NCBI GenBank assembly: GCA_001704575.1
Contig: MCAW01000008.1
Location: 5,292-69,291 of the forward strand
Reading direction: 5' to 3'
DNA length: 64,000 nucleotides
DNA from: Methylophilales bacterium LSUCC0135
GTDB taxonomy: Bacteria > Pseudomonadota > Gammaproteobacteria > Burkholderiales > Methylophilaceae
Both the position numbers and the translations under genes were made by a program. The notes beneath the pieces are model-generated. The model saw only the letters and a program-made list of their open reading frames with translations. It ran no database searches and was not told the origin of the DNA. The stretch's first letter is position 1, and each line of letters starts with the position of its first letter. This document shows positions 1-6,669 of the stretch, one piece after another.

Positions 1-471
1 CTCAAGTATTTCCCCTTGGGCACCGGCGCCGGTACCTTCCGTCAGGCCTATCTGGAATTTCACCCGCTTGAATTACCCGGCGTCTTCGTCAATAGCGCGC
101 ACAACGATTATCTCGAATGGATCATGGAGGGCGGCATCGTTGCCGTGATCCTGATTATCGGCTTCATGTACTTCTATTTCAGGCGCTGGACAGAGGTCTG
201 GGTTGGCGGACACTGGTCGAAATTCCGTTCACTGCAAGTCGGTGCCGGCATCGGTATGCTCATGCTGATGCTGCATGGACTGGTCGATTTCAACCTGCAG
301 ATTGTCGCCAACCAGATTTACTTCGCCTTTCTGGCGGCGGTATTTTTTCATCACTCCCACGAAAAATTGCATCACCAACCGGTGCCGCAATCAGCGCCGG
401 AGGCACCTAAAGCCCCGCCACCGGTCAAGGTATTTCCGGTACAGCCCGGCAGCAATCCTTTCGCTGATTAG
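1..471 (+). CDS. O-antigen ligase-like protein, C-terminal part (5' truncated by window edge)
   Basis: The frame is open from base 1, so the start lies outside the window; 156 residues are visible. The segment with G-T-G-A-G-T-F followed by S-A-H-N-D-Y-L-E-W and M-E-G-G resembles the periplasmic loop of the O-antigen ligase/Wzy polymerase family (Wzy_C), where a conserved His-x-Asp-Tyr lies near the ligase centre. Two hydrophobic stretches follow (about residues 45-58 and 80-118), and the protein ends in a proline-rich, probably cytoplasmic tail. Such inner-membrane proteins join or polymerise polysaccharide chains on a lipid carrier. The substrate cannot be told from this fragment, and a pilin glycosylase of the same fold is an alternative. 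Confidence 0.7.
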   Translation, partial: LKYFPLGTGAGTFRQAYLEFHPLELPGVFVNSAHNDYLEWIMEGGIVAVILIIGFMYFYFRRWTEVWVGGHWSKFRSLQVGAGIGMLMLMLHGLVDFNLQIVANQIYFAFLAAVFFHHSHEKLHHQPVPQSAPEAPKAPPPVKVFPVQPGSNPFAD

Positions 472-764
472 TCAGATTTTCGCTATCCAAACCGGTTTAA
501 TTATTATTTTTGGATCATGACTAGAATAGAGGGGTTAAAGAAAAGTTAACCTTCTGTTATGTCGTTAATAGATTCCCCCGGCTAACGCGAGGGTTCTTAC
601 CGTTACAGCTCCATCCGGAGCTGACCTAAATCATGCTTTCCTTGTTGTTCAATATAGCTTCGGATAACTTCACATCAGCTACGTCAGCGGCAACATTCTC
701 GATCAGACGGACTGCGATGCGATAATCAATTCGCCAACTCCAGCCTTAGGGCCGGGAGTGCAAG
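472..764. other. Gene-free stretch with one hairpin
   Basis: No convincing gene is seen. A 7-bp hairpin with an ATCC loop lies at 606-623 but lacks a T tract, so it is a weak terminator candidate. The minus strand has a 39-codon open stretch at about 633-750 with no start codon; it may be decayed coding sequence but I cannot assign it. Confidence 0.4.
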
Positions 765-941
765 GTGTTTCCGGATACTTGCGCCGAAGATGGTGTTGAG
801 CCGCGGAAGTCCTATTCCGGCAAATTCGTGCTAAGACTTGATCCTGAGACGCATGAGGCTGCGACCGCCGCGGCAATTGCTGAAGGTAAGAGCCTGAATC
901 AGTGGGCAGCCGAAACAATCCGCGAAGCGGCTTCGGCTTGA
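765..941 (+). pseudogene. Truncated HicB-family antitoxin remnant
   Basis: A 58-codon frame from a GTG at 765 encodes the C-terminal part of the HicB-type antitoxin family: E-D-G-V-E-P, then Y-S-G-K-F-V-L-R-L-D-P-E-T-H and G-K-S-L-N-Q-W. This block is the ribbon-helix-helix DNA-binding half. The N-terminal HicB fold, which normally neutralises the HicA toxin, is missing: a TAG stop lies in frame at 747-749, and no hicA is visible next to it. A GGGAG sequence precedes the GTG, so expression of the stub as a DNA-binding peptide is possible. I read it as a decayed toxin-antitoxin locus in accessory DNA. Confidence 0.6.
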
Positions 942-953
942 GGTTTTTACTGC

Positions 954-1505
954 TTAAAGACTTTTCTGCAAAAGTCGTGGCAAGACAAACAGCTTGACCA
1001 GGTATAGGACCAAGCCGGTCCCGATCAGGTCGCCAATAAACATAGGGATAAATTGCAGAAAAACATTCTCTGCAAGCCCGTGCATCAAAAAGCTAGTGCT
1101 GTGCAGCAAGGCGCTGAAGAAAGCACTTGCAATCGCATAAATGACAATATCAAACCCGCTCAAGCCGAATAATTGATCGTTGAGACCCAAGAAGTTTCTG
1201 ACCAGATAAAACCCGATAAGCGGTCCAAGCGCTGAAATAATCGCAGTTTTAACGGTCAAAATCGCTGAAAATTCAAGATACAGGATCGACGTAACCACCG
1301 TGCCCAATATCAAGCCTACTGCAGCCGTAGGCCCGAGAATTAGGATGGCCAACATTCTGATGCTTGCAGGCAGGAACACCCAATTTGCAACTGGATTGTG
1401 CTCGAAAGACTCAAGCAGGAAATGGTTTGCTGAAAAGAATAAAATCCATGCGGCGGCTACAAAAGCCACATCCCACAGCAAAAAGTGTTGCATGGTTTTA
1501 CTCAT
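954..1505 (-). CDS. Integral membrane protein of unknown function
   Basis: The gene encodes 183 residues with about five hydrophobic segments, including one near residues 8-30 and one ending in L-G-P-T-A-A-V-G-L-I-L-G-T. The pattern is loosely like MASE1-type sensory membrane domains (N-W-V-F-L-P-A-S followed by a glycine-rich helix), but no output domain follows, so I do not assign a function. Its start overlaps the last 8 bases of the upstream winged-helix gene (1498-1854) on the same strand, which implies co-transcription and probably translational coupling. It may therefore be the target or partner of that regulator. Confidence 0.6.
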   Translation of the reverse strand: MSKTMQHFLLWDVAFVAAAWILFFSANHFLLESFEHNPVANWVFLPASIRMLAILILGPTAAVGLILGTVVTSILYLEFSAILTVKTAIISALGPLIGFYLVRNFLGLNDQLFGLSGFDIVIYAIASAFFSALLHSTSFLMHGLAENVFLQFIPMFIGDLIGTGLVLYLVKLFVLPRLLQKSL

Positions 1506-1854
1506 GCTGAAGAGCGCGTGTCATGCAGCTGCCAATTTGATGGAAATAGGCATCGGTTTTCTTGGTCGATTTGACATGCTTGACCCGTCTATCCTTTGGA
1601 TCCGTTTCCAGATGGATGACGCCTTTATCTTCAAGCGATCTCAGTTTGCGCAGCATGGTACTGCGTGAGATGCTATTGTCGAGACTTATCGCATCAACGA
1701 CCGTCAGTGGCTCATTCTTCAGCCATTCAGCGCCCAACAGATTTAAAAAATGGTTTTCAATACAATCTAGGTCAGGAAAGTCAGGAAGGTCGTTGATCGC
1801 CTTGATCGCGTTCAAAAAACGCAGATATGACTTTTTAGCTTGTGTGTTTTCCAT
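1498..1854 (-). CDS. Winged-helix (MarR-like) transcriptional regulator
   Basis: The 118-residue product has a helical N-terminus, then a winged helix at about residues 50-100: L-T-V-V-D-A-I (first helix), S-R-S-T-M-L-R-K-L-R-S-L-E-D-K-G-V-I (recognition helix region) and the wing with D-P-K-D-R-R-V-K. This last motif is typical of MarR-family regulators. I chose the ATG at 1854; a TTG four codons upstream is also open. The gene overlaps the downstream membrane-protein gene by 8 bases. The ligand and operator are unknown. Base composition is lower in GC than the core genes, in keeping with an accessory origin. Confidence 0.65.
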   Translation of the reverse strand: MENTQAKKSYLRFLNAIKAINDLPDFPDLDCIENHFLNLLGAEWLKNEPLTVVDAISLDNSISRSTMLRKLRSLEDKGVIHLETDPKDRRVKHVKSTKKTDAYFHQIGSCMTRALQHE

Positions 1855-2067
1855 CTTAATTTCCAAGTTTGAGTGCAGCTTCTAGCGAATGTTAAAAGCG
1901 AATTAATTCAAAGCGACATATCACTTTAATATTTTACCCAGCATTTAGACAGTATCAATCCTTTAGGGTAATTTATTTTCAAATTGACCATCTTTAAACA
2001 GGTGGCCGAGACCTTTAATGTAAGCCCCGCACTCAGGGAAATACGCTATGTGACGTATCAAACAAAA

Positions 2068-2087
2068 ACGGCACCCGAAGGTGCCGT
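2068..2087 (-). terminator. Rho-independent terminator of pqqA
   Basis: Read on the minus strand this is a perfect 8-bp stem, ACGGCACC/GGTGCCGT, closed by a TTCG tetraloop and followed by TTTTGTTT. It lies 24 bases past the pqqA stop codon. A close relative of this terminator follows the gene at 2677-2955. Confidence 0.9.
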
Positions 2088-2110
2088 CTCTGAAATACTT
2101 TGAAACCGAA

Positions 2111-2182
2111 TTAGCGGTTGCAAACGTACATAGTCACTTCAAAACCGAAACGCATTTCAGTAGCAGCTGGCTTGGTCCACAT
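2111..2182 (-). CDS. pqqA: Coenzyme PQQ precursor peptide PqqA
   Basis: The 23-residue peptide begins M-W-T-K-P-A and contains F-G-F-E-V-T-M-Y, the PqqA signature. Glu15 and Tyr19 are at the positions that PqqE cross-links and that become the backbone of pyrroloquinoline quinone. A strong AGGAG ribosome-binding site lies 7 bases before the ATG, and a perfect terminator follows. No pqqB, C, D, E or F gene is in the window, so this copy stands alone; stand-alone extra pqqA copies are known in methylotrophs. The normal peptide has Phe/Phe-Ala at residues 20-21 where this one has Val-Cys, a mild oddity. Recognition rests on near-complete match to the family consensus. Confidence 0.92.
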   Translation of the reverse strand: MWTKPAATEMRFGFEVTMYVCNR

Positions 2183-2340
2183 GGTAATTCTCCTGTAATC
2201 GTTGTTGAGGTGTTTCACGAGATGACGATTCACATCATACCGATGGCTCCTAGAAATTCTGTATGCAGCATCATGAATGCGGGGTACGGATTTTCATGAA
2301 AGGGTGAGGCGTGCCGATAGCGCGTATTTAGCTTCGCTGT

Positions 2341-2547
2341 CTATTGGGTTGAGGATTGAGGCTGTCGGGGTAATTCGATTTCTGTGGTGATCGTTTCAGG
2401 TGCTGTTCTGAACAGCGAGATGATGATGTATAAGAGAATAAGCAGGGCAGCAGTACCGGTTACAGCCTTCAAGACTTTGGCCCAAGGTATTGTTGGCTTT
2501 TCTTCATCAAGAATCACATATTTCTGCTTTTTCTTGTAATCCTGCAT
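2341..2547 (-). CDS. Small single-span membrane protein, unknown
   Basis: The 68-residue product starts M-Q-D-Y-K-K-K-Q, has a lysine-rich, probably cytoplasmic N-terminus, one membrane span (about residues 25-47, rich in Leu/Ile) and a short polar tail ending in P-Q-S-S-T-Q. I chose the ATG at 2547 because AGGAG lies 5 bases before it; a longer frame runs upstream without such a site. I do not recognise a family. It lies just upstream of pqqA on the same strand, with a 158-base gap between them. Confidence 0.55.
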   Translation of the reverse strand: MQDYKKKQKYVILDEEKPTIPWAKVLKAVTGTAALLILLYIIISLFRTAPETITTEIELPRQPQSSTQ

Positions 2548-2652
2548 TCGATCTCCTCTCTGGCCATGCTCCCGTTTGGCCATCATTAGACAAGATTGCG
2601 CTGGTTGGATACTGCCAGTTACTCGACATCAATGCATACATACTAAAACAAA

Positions 2653-2673
2653 AACGGCACACAAGGTGCCGTT
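2653..2673 (-). terminator. Rho-independent terminator
   Basis: On the minus strand an 8-bp stem, AACGGCAC/GTGCCGTT, is followed by TTTGTTTT. It begins 3 bases after the stop codon of the gene at 2677-2955. It is nearly the same sequence as the pqqA terminator, including the T-rich tail. Confidence 0.85.
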
Positions 2674-2676
2674 CAT

Positions 2677-2955
2677 TTATTCCGATTTACTGCCTCTTCT
2701 AGCGCGATCTTCAATCTTGAGGCCTGTGCGTTTCAGCCTAGATGCGAGCTTGATGATCTCGGCCACTTTGACTTTGTTGTTTTCTGCAGCGGCGTCAATT
2801 TGATTCAAGAGTGCTGCGATACCTGGGGAATCTTTACCGAGTTCCGGCTTGGAAGCCTTGGGGGTTACGGCTTTTGCTGCCAGTTTCTTTTGCAGACGAA
2901 GTTCTTTCATTTTTTGCTTCATTTCTGCGATTTTTTCGTCAATGGACTTAGCCAT
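2677..2955 (-). CDS. Small basic coiled-coil protein, unknown
   Basis: The product has 92 residues. The N-terminal 30 residues (M-A-K-S-I-D-E-K-I-A-E-M-K-Q-K-M-K-E-L-R) form a likely coiled coil, followed by a Lys/Ala-rich linker and a helical C-terminus ending in a basic R-A-R-R-G-S-K-S-E tail. The N-terminal pattern recalls small accessory proteins of plasmid mobilisation (TraD/MobC-like), but the match is too weak for a call. It may bind nucleic acid, given its charge. It has its own terminator immediately downstream. Confidence 0.5.
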   Translation of the reverse strand: MAKSIDEKIAEMKQKMKELRLQKKLAAKAVTPKASKPELGKDSPGIAALLNQIDAAAENNKVKVAEIIKLASRLKRTGLKIEDRARRGSKSE

Positions 2956-2999
2956 GATGCATTTGCTTTCAGTGAATTTGAAAGCGCCATAATAAAGAA

Positions 3000-3368
3000 T
3001 TACTCCGAAGAATCCAATAAATTAATGATTCTGATGCGTCTATCATTAAGTGCCTGATATGTCGGATGTGTTTGGCGAACCGGATCATCAAAGTTCATGC
3101 AAGCGTTAATCAAATGCAAACACTCTCTATAACGCCTGTTCTTTTCCAGTAGAAAACTCAATCGACTGATCGGAAGTGGGATTTTCCGATATTGTGATAT
3201 GTTTGGATTTGTAATGGTCAAGTGTTTGACTGTATTTACGATTTTGAAGTAAGCATCTATCTTTATTGCATCATTTTCGCCATCCTCCATGTTTGTAACC
3301 AATTGAATCAATCGGTCACAATATGCGGCTTTTTCTTTATCTTCTATTGGCATATTCAAAAGAAACAT
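3000..3368 (-). CDS. Hypothetical protein, AT-rich gene
   Basis: This 122-codon frame is distinctly richer in A+T than the core genes. The protein is mostly helical, with segments such as Y-C-D-R-L-I-Q-L-V-T-N-M and R-R-Y-R-E-C-L-H-L-I-N-A-C that could form TPR-like pairs. A second ATG (M-P-I-E-D-K-E-K) six codons in is an alternative start. No family is recognised and no partner gene is evident. The 190-base region upstream is very AT-rich and could hold its promoter. Confidence 0.45.
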   Translation of the reverse strand: MFLLNMPIEDKEKAAYCDRLIQLVTNMEDGENDAIKIDAYFKIVNTVKHLTITNPNISQYRKIPLPISRLSFLLEKNRRYRECLHLINACMNFDDPVRQTHPTYQALNDRRIRIINLLDSSE

Positions 3369-3557
3369 TGTATTTAATATGAAAAATATACTTCATATGC
3401 AAATAGTATTCAATTTGATTTATTTCGTAGCGATCATTTAAATGTCGCAGATCAGGCAAGGATTCAACAAATAGGTTTTGGGGAAATAATGCAGACTTCA
3501 TGCTGGATAAGCTCTCAAAGATTCAGCTATCCAGTAAGCCAAAGAAGCAGGATCAGA

Positions 3558-3788
3558 TTAAGGTTTGTGATTAGGATTGATCGATCTTTTAGATATTTCC
3601 TTGGACAGCGCCTTATTTCTCTCCGTGACAGTTTTACCAAAGGCATCGCGCGTAGCTTGATTACCTTGCTTTGCATTAACACGATGCACACAGCTCAAGC
3701 GCCTTTCACCTTTTGCTGTCGTGATGATGACTTTCTCGGATTGCGGATGGTATTTGCCGCAGCGTAGGCAATAGAATTGATCTTCCAT
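3558..3788 (-). CDS. Small putative zinc-ribbon protein
   Basis: The 76-residue product opens with Y-C-L-R-C-G-K-Y-H and has a later S-C-V-H-R-V, giving Cys-x2-Cys and Cys-x-His pairs that could bind one zinc ion. The rest is basic and polar (K-P at the C-terminus). It starts 3 bases after the stop codon of the IHF-beta-like gene on the same strand, so the two probably form one transcript. The function is unknown; a nucleic-acid-binding accessory role is a guess from composition. Confidence 0.55.
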   Translation of the reverse strand: MEDQFYCLRCGKYHPQSEKVIITTAKGERRLSCVHRVNAKQGNQATRDAFGKTVTERNKALSKEISKRSINPNHKP

Positions 3789-3791
3789 TAG

Positions 3792-4076
3792 TTATCCTTG
3801 CTGATTGACCCGGTCACGAAGCTCTTTACCCGGTTTGAAATGCGGTCTGCGTTTTTCTGGCACTTCTACACCTTCCCCGGTTTTAGGGTTCCTGCCAATC
3901 TTGGACGGAGTGATATTGTTTTGGAAGCTGCCAAATCCTCTAACCTCGACTCGACCATCCTTGGCCAGGTGATCACCAATCGATTGCAGGATGGTTCTTA
4001 CAATAGCATCCATGTCGCGATGGCTGAGATCAGAGTACTTGCTGGCAAGGCGCTGAATGAGTTCACTGCCGGTCAT
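3792..4076 (-). CDS. ihfB: Integration host factor beta-type DNA-bending protein
   Basis: The 94-residue protein matches the HU/IHF family over its full length: M-T-G-S-E-L-I-Q-R-L at the start, the R-G-F-G-S-F turn in the middle, the beta-arm with G-R-N-P-K-T-G-E (the Pro that intercalates into DNA) and the H-F-K-P-G-K-E-L-R-D-R-V end typical of the beta subunit. IHF bends DNA sharply and helps phage integration and transcription. The core ihfB is usually next to rpsA; this copy sits in accessory DNA between a zinc-ribbon gene and a umuC fragment, so it may be an extra, element-borne copy. Whether another ihfB exists cannot be seen here. Confidence 0.85.
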   Translation of the reverse strand: MTGSELIQRLASKYSDLSHRDMDAIVRTILQSIGDHLAKDGRVEVRGFGSFQNNITPSKIGRNPKTGEGVEVPEKRRPHFKPGKELRDRVNQQG

Positions 4077-4183
4077 GATGGGGTGAAATAGTAAAAATGA
4101 TACTTGGATACTAGCCCATTTTACTTCTTATCGGTAGTGCTATTACAAATAGAATCAGTGGGATGCAATAAAAAAATGGCACC

Positions 4184-4411
4184 CGCCAACAAGGCTGCCA
4201 GACCAACTTGTTCAACTTGGCTGCCAGCAACCACGCAACGCATGAAAAATCGAGCAAACTCATGCATGCCCTCGACAGTATCAACAACAAGATGGGCCGG
4301 GATACGATGAAGCTGGCCGGTGAGGCAACAAGACGCCCATGGAGAATGCGGCAGGAGAGCAAGACGACGGCTTATACGACGAGGTGGAAAGAAATACCCG
4401 CTATTAAATAG
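4184..4411 (+). pseudogene. umuC C-terminal fragment (copy 1)
   Basis: An open segment of 75 codons to the TAG at 4409-4411 reads Q-Q-G-C-Q-T-N-L-F, then A-L-D-S-I-N-N-K-M-G-R-D-T-M-K-L-A-G-E and Y-T-T-R-W-K-E-I-P. This is the extreme C-terminal domain (DUF4113) of the Y-family polymerase subunit UmuC. The catalytic palm, fingers and thumb are absent, so it cannot be a polymerase. A second, closely related fragment lies on the other strand at 60106-60423. The fragment is about 560 bases from the tRNA-Met attachment scar. Confidence 0.85.
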
Positions 4412-4446
4412 ATGATAAAATAACCATTTTTTAACAATAGGTTACG

Positions 4447-4854
4447 ATGCTCACCCCCCGTAAACTCCGCTTCGCCAAGGAATATGTGCTGGACCATAAC
4501 GGCGCTGCTGCCGCTGTGAGGGCTGGGTACGCACCGAACACTGCGAAGGTGTCAGCGAGCCGCCTGATGCGTGAGCCGGAAGTTCAAGCTGCTGTGCGCG
4601 ACAATGAACGGGCGGTTGAAGTGAAGATTGGCATGAGCCGGGATAAGGTCATTCAAGGACTGCTGGACGCGATAGCCATTGCAGAAGTAGAAGCGAACCC
4701 GCACGCACTGATCGCTGGGTGGAGAGAGATCGCCAAGATGCTGGGCTATTACACCCCTGAACGCCAGGTGATGGACGTTACTCTTGATACCGCGCGAGTC
4801 ATTCGACGGTTTGAGCAGATGAGCGACGCTGAACTTCTTTTGCATCTAGGTTAG
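4447..4854 (+). CDS. Phage terminase small subunit
   Basis: The 135-residue product starts L-T-P-R-K-L-R-F-A-K-E-Y, with N-G-A-A-A-A-V-R-A-G-Y and S-A-S-R-L-M-R-E-P-E-V. This helix-turn-helix N-terminus is typical of the Terminase_2 small-subunit family, which recognises phage DNA for packaging. The usual downstream large subunit, portal and capsid genes are missing: within 120 bases comes the tRNA-Met fragment. It is therefore an orphan, either a prophage remnant or a gene recruited by a satellite element. The reading frame itself looks intact. Confidence 0.85.
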   Translation: MLTPRKLRFAKEYVLDHNGAAAAVRAGYAPNTAKVSASRLMREPEVQAAVRDNERAVEVKIGMSRDKVIQGLLDAIAIAEVEANPHALIAGWREIAKMLGYYTPERQVMDVTLDTARVIRRFEQMSDAELLLHLG

Positions 4855-4970
4855 ACTGTGCTGAATTTGTGCCTACACTGGGCTGTAAACCGCTACACAA
4901 CGCTGCACAAAATTCCGGCAAGAATTTGTAAGCTATTGTTTATAAATAATAATTAATGCATTAAGCAAGG

Positions 4971-5015
4971 TTCATAATCCGTAGGTCGAGGGTTCAAGTC
5001 CCCCCATCACCACCA
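4971..5015 (+). other. 3' fragment of tRNA-Met(CAT): likely attachment-site scar
   Basis: From the anticodon loop (TTCATAATCC) through the T arm (GGTTCAAGTCC) to the encoded CCA end this matches a tRNA-Met gene, but the sequence upstream (AAGCAAGG) cannot form the 5' half of the anticodon stem, the D arm or the acceptor strand. It is therefore a 45-base 3' fragment, as left at the far end of an element that integrates into a tRNA gene. The intact tRNA-Met is not in the window. Confidence 0.85.
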
Positions 5016-5023
5016 GAAAAATC

Positions 5024-5048
5024 AAGGCCTCCAGATTTTGGAGGCCTT
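5024..5048. terminator. Strong bidirectional hairpin terminator after the tRNA fragment
   Basis: A perfect 10-bp stem, AAGGCCTCCA/TGGAGGCCTT, with a 5-base loop is followed by TT. It lies 8 bases past the tRNA 3' end and is probably the native terminator of the tRNA-Met gene, now separated from the tRNA 5' half. It may also stop leftward transcription from the gene at 5079-5585. Confidence 0.8.
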
Positions 5049-5078
5049 TTACATTTTCTGGCATACGTTACAAGTATC

Positions 5079-5585
5079 TTACTTTTTCACGTTCTCGCTG
5101 TTTTCAAACTCTTCCCAGGATACTTCTGAAACATTGTAATCAACCTTGGCTTTAGCCTGTTCGCCCACATCGGAAAAATAGACATCGTTGTTTTCCGCGC
5201 TGACTTCAGCCTGAACCGGAGCTTCATAATCGCGCAGTTGTATCGGGAAGCGCCAATAGATTTTCTCGACGCTGTGACCGGTGACTTGTTCGATATGCGA
5301 GATCAGGCTGGTTTCCAGAAGATTGGAATAGCGAAAGCTTTTCAGCGGGTTTGATTCTATAAAGACGATAAAGCTGATGTGGCTGTCGAGTTTGACGCAG
5401 TTGACCTTGACCTCGGTGCCGGTATTCATGAAATATCCTTTGACGAACTGGCTGATTTTCTCAGCCGCCTTGTCGAGACGTTTTTTCTTCTGGCGCAGAT
5501 AAAGTACGTAGAGCAGCAGCGCTATCACATCTGCGAAGACGACATAGACGGAAAATGCGTCCAAGGTTAAATTCAGGGTAAACAT
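5079..5585 (-). CDS. Conserved-looking membrane-anchored protein, unknown
   Basis: The 168-residue product has one N-terminal membrane span (about residues 12-30), a basic stop-transfer stretch (R-Q-K-K-K-R) and then a soluble cytoplasmic domain with alternating strands and helices up to about residue 120. The tail is acidic and may be disordered. I do not recognise a family. It is the first gene on the core side of the tRNA-Met scar, so it is likely part of the ancestral chromosome. It reads toward the scar's terminator. Confidence 0.6.
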   Translation of the reverse strand: MFTLNLTLDAFSVYVVFADVIALLLYVLYLRQKKKRLDKAAEKISQFVKGYFMNTGTEVKVNCVKLDSHISFIVFIESNPLKSFRYSNLLETSLISHIEQVTGHSVEKIYWRFPIQLRDYEAPVQAEVSAENNDVYFSDVGEQAKAKVDYNVSEVSWEEFENSENVKK

Positions 5586-5629
5586 GTTCTTTTCATCCCG
5601 GTACTGTTTGCAGCTTTGAGGTTACCAAT

Positions 5630-5658
5630 AAAAAAGCACCTATGGTAGGTGCTTTTTT
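5630..5658. terminator. Bidirectional rho-independent terminator
   Basis: A perfect 13-bp stem, AAAAAAGCACCTA/TAGGTGCTTTTTT, with a TGG loop gives a T tract on both strands. On the minus strand it follows the EF-hand gene at 5692-6318. Confidence 0.9.
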
Positions 5659-5691
5659 ACAGATTATCGCGAATTGAATCCAGTTTGCGTT

Positions 5692-6318
5692 TTAAAGTGC
5701 CGGCTTTCGTTCTACTTCGGCCTGTTTGCTCTTGATTTTAGGCCGCCGGCTTTGCTTGCTGGAGAGCTCGGCTTCTTCAGCTTTTCTGGCTTCTTCCAGC
5801 TCGGCTTCCCGCGCCTGTTGCATACGTAGCTCAGCAGCGTATTGACGTTCGATCAGCTTGGCCTGGAAAGCCACCAGTTCCTTGATCGAAATGAAGCCAT
5901 CGCTGTCGAGATCAACCTGATTGTAGTGTCTGGCGACCTGCGGCAGACTGTCGACGACTTCCTGTCGGGAGAGCAGGCCGTCGTTATCCTTGTCGGCACG
6001 GAAATAGCGGTCCTGGATATCCTTGCTCATGATGCGGCGACGGTCTTCGATCTTGCTGTGAATCGGGTCGCTGGTGCGGGAATAGTGGTTGAGGTCCATG
6101 CGCAGCCGCATGCGCTCTTCGACACTGACGCCGCTGAGGCTTTGCAGTTGTTCGTTGCCGGCATCGTCTGAGGGTTGTGCAAAACGGTCATCCGGCACTT
6201 CCGGAACGGCCATGATTTCCCGCGGCCCGGCAACACCAGCCTGGGAAAGGCCAAGACATACGCACATGAGAATGAATGCGTGCTTCCCGGAAACGGGAGA
6301 ATGATGTCGGAACAACAT
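5692..6318 (-). CDS. Secreted EF-hand calcium-binding protein
   Basis: From the ATG at 6318 the product has 208 residues. It begins with a basic stretch and a hydrophobic signal peptide ending near A-G-V-A-G. Two canonical EF-hand loops follow: D-K-D-N-D-G-L-L-S-R-Q-E and D-L-D-S-D-G-F-I-S-I-K-E, with Asp at positions 1, 3 and 5, Gly at 6 and Glu at 12, so both should bind calcium. The C-terminal third is a highly charged Glu/Lys/Ala-rich helix, probably a coiled coil. A longer frame to 6348 would put residues before the signal peptide, so I prefer 6318. Its role is unknown; it is probably periplasmic. Confidence 0.8.
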   Translation of the reverse strand: MLFRHHSPVSGKHAFILMCVCLGLSQAGVAGPREIMAVPEVPDDRFAQPSDDAGNEQLQSLSGVSVEERMRLRMDLNHYSRTSDPIHSKIEDRRRIMSKDIQDRYFRADKDNDGLLSRQEVVDSLPQVARHYNQVDLDSDGFISIKELVAFQAKLIERQYAAELRMQQAREAELEEARKAEEAELSSKQSRRPKIKSKQAEVERKPAL

Positions 6319-6669
6319 GTATTGATTAATTCGCCAAAGACAAAACAAATTGGCTGAATGGGTATTGCATCACGCTTGCTCTCCTCTTGAGTTGGCTACC
6401 GCTTGTATTTTCTTATGATGCCCGGGAAGATTAAAAGTTTTTGCCCGTTCCACTAAAGCAAAACCGCTCTCTGTTTGTACTTGTTTTGCGGTTTGTACGA
6501 GCCTGCCCCCCCGTTCAGGAGGGATTATAATGACGCAAGAATGTAAATCGAATGTTTCCCGCATTCTTCTGATTGTAAAAAATTGTAACAAAGAACTTTT
6601 GCCCGGATATTTTTGCAAGCAACTTTCTTAGCTCTTTCATTCAATTGGATTTATGCCCAAAATAGCATT
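6319..6669. other. Intergenic region between EF-hand gene and ompR
   Basis: This 350-base stretch separates divergent genes. An AT-rich segment at about 6545-6670 precedes ompR and probably carries its promoter. A minus-strand open frame at 6370-6618 shows no family features and no good ribosome-binding site, so I do not call it a gene. Confidence 0.4.

Noticed and set aside
633-750. 39-codon minus-strand open stretch
   Set aside because: It lacks a start codon, follows a stop directly, and no family is recognised.
3500-3574. 24-codon plus-strand frame in the AT-rich gap
   Set aside because: It has no convincing ribosome-binding site, overlaps the zinc-ribbon gene end, and matches nothing known.
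6370-6618. 82-codon minus-strand frame upstream of ompR
   Set aside because: No ribosome-binding site or family features were seen, and it occupies the probable promoter region.
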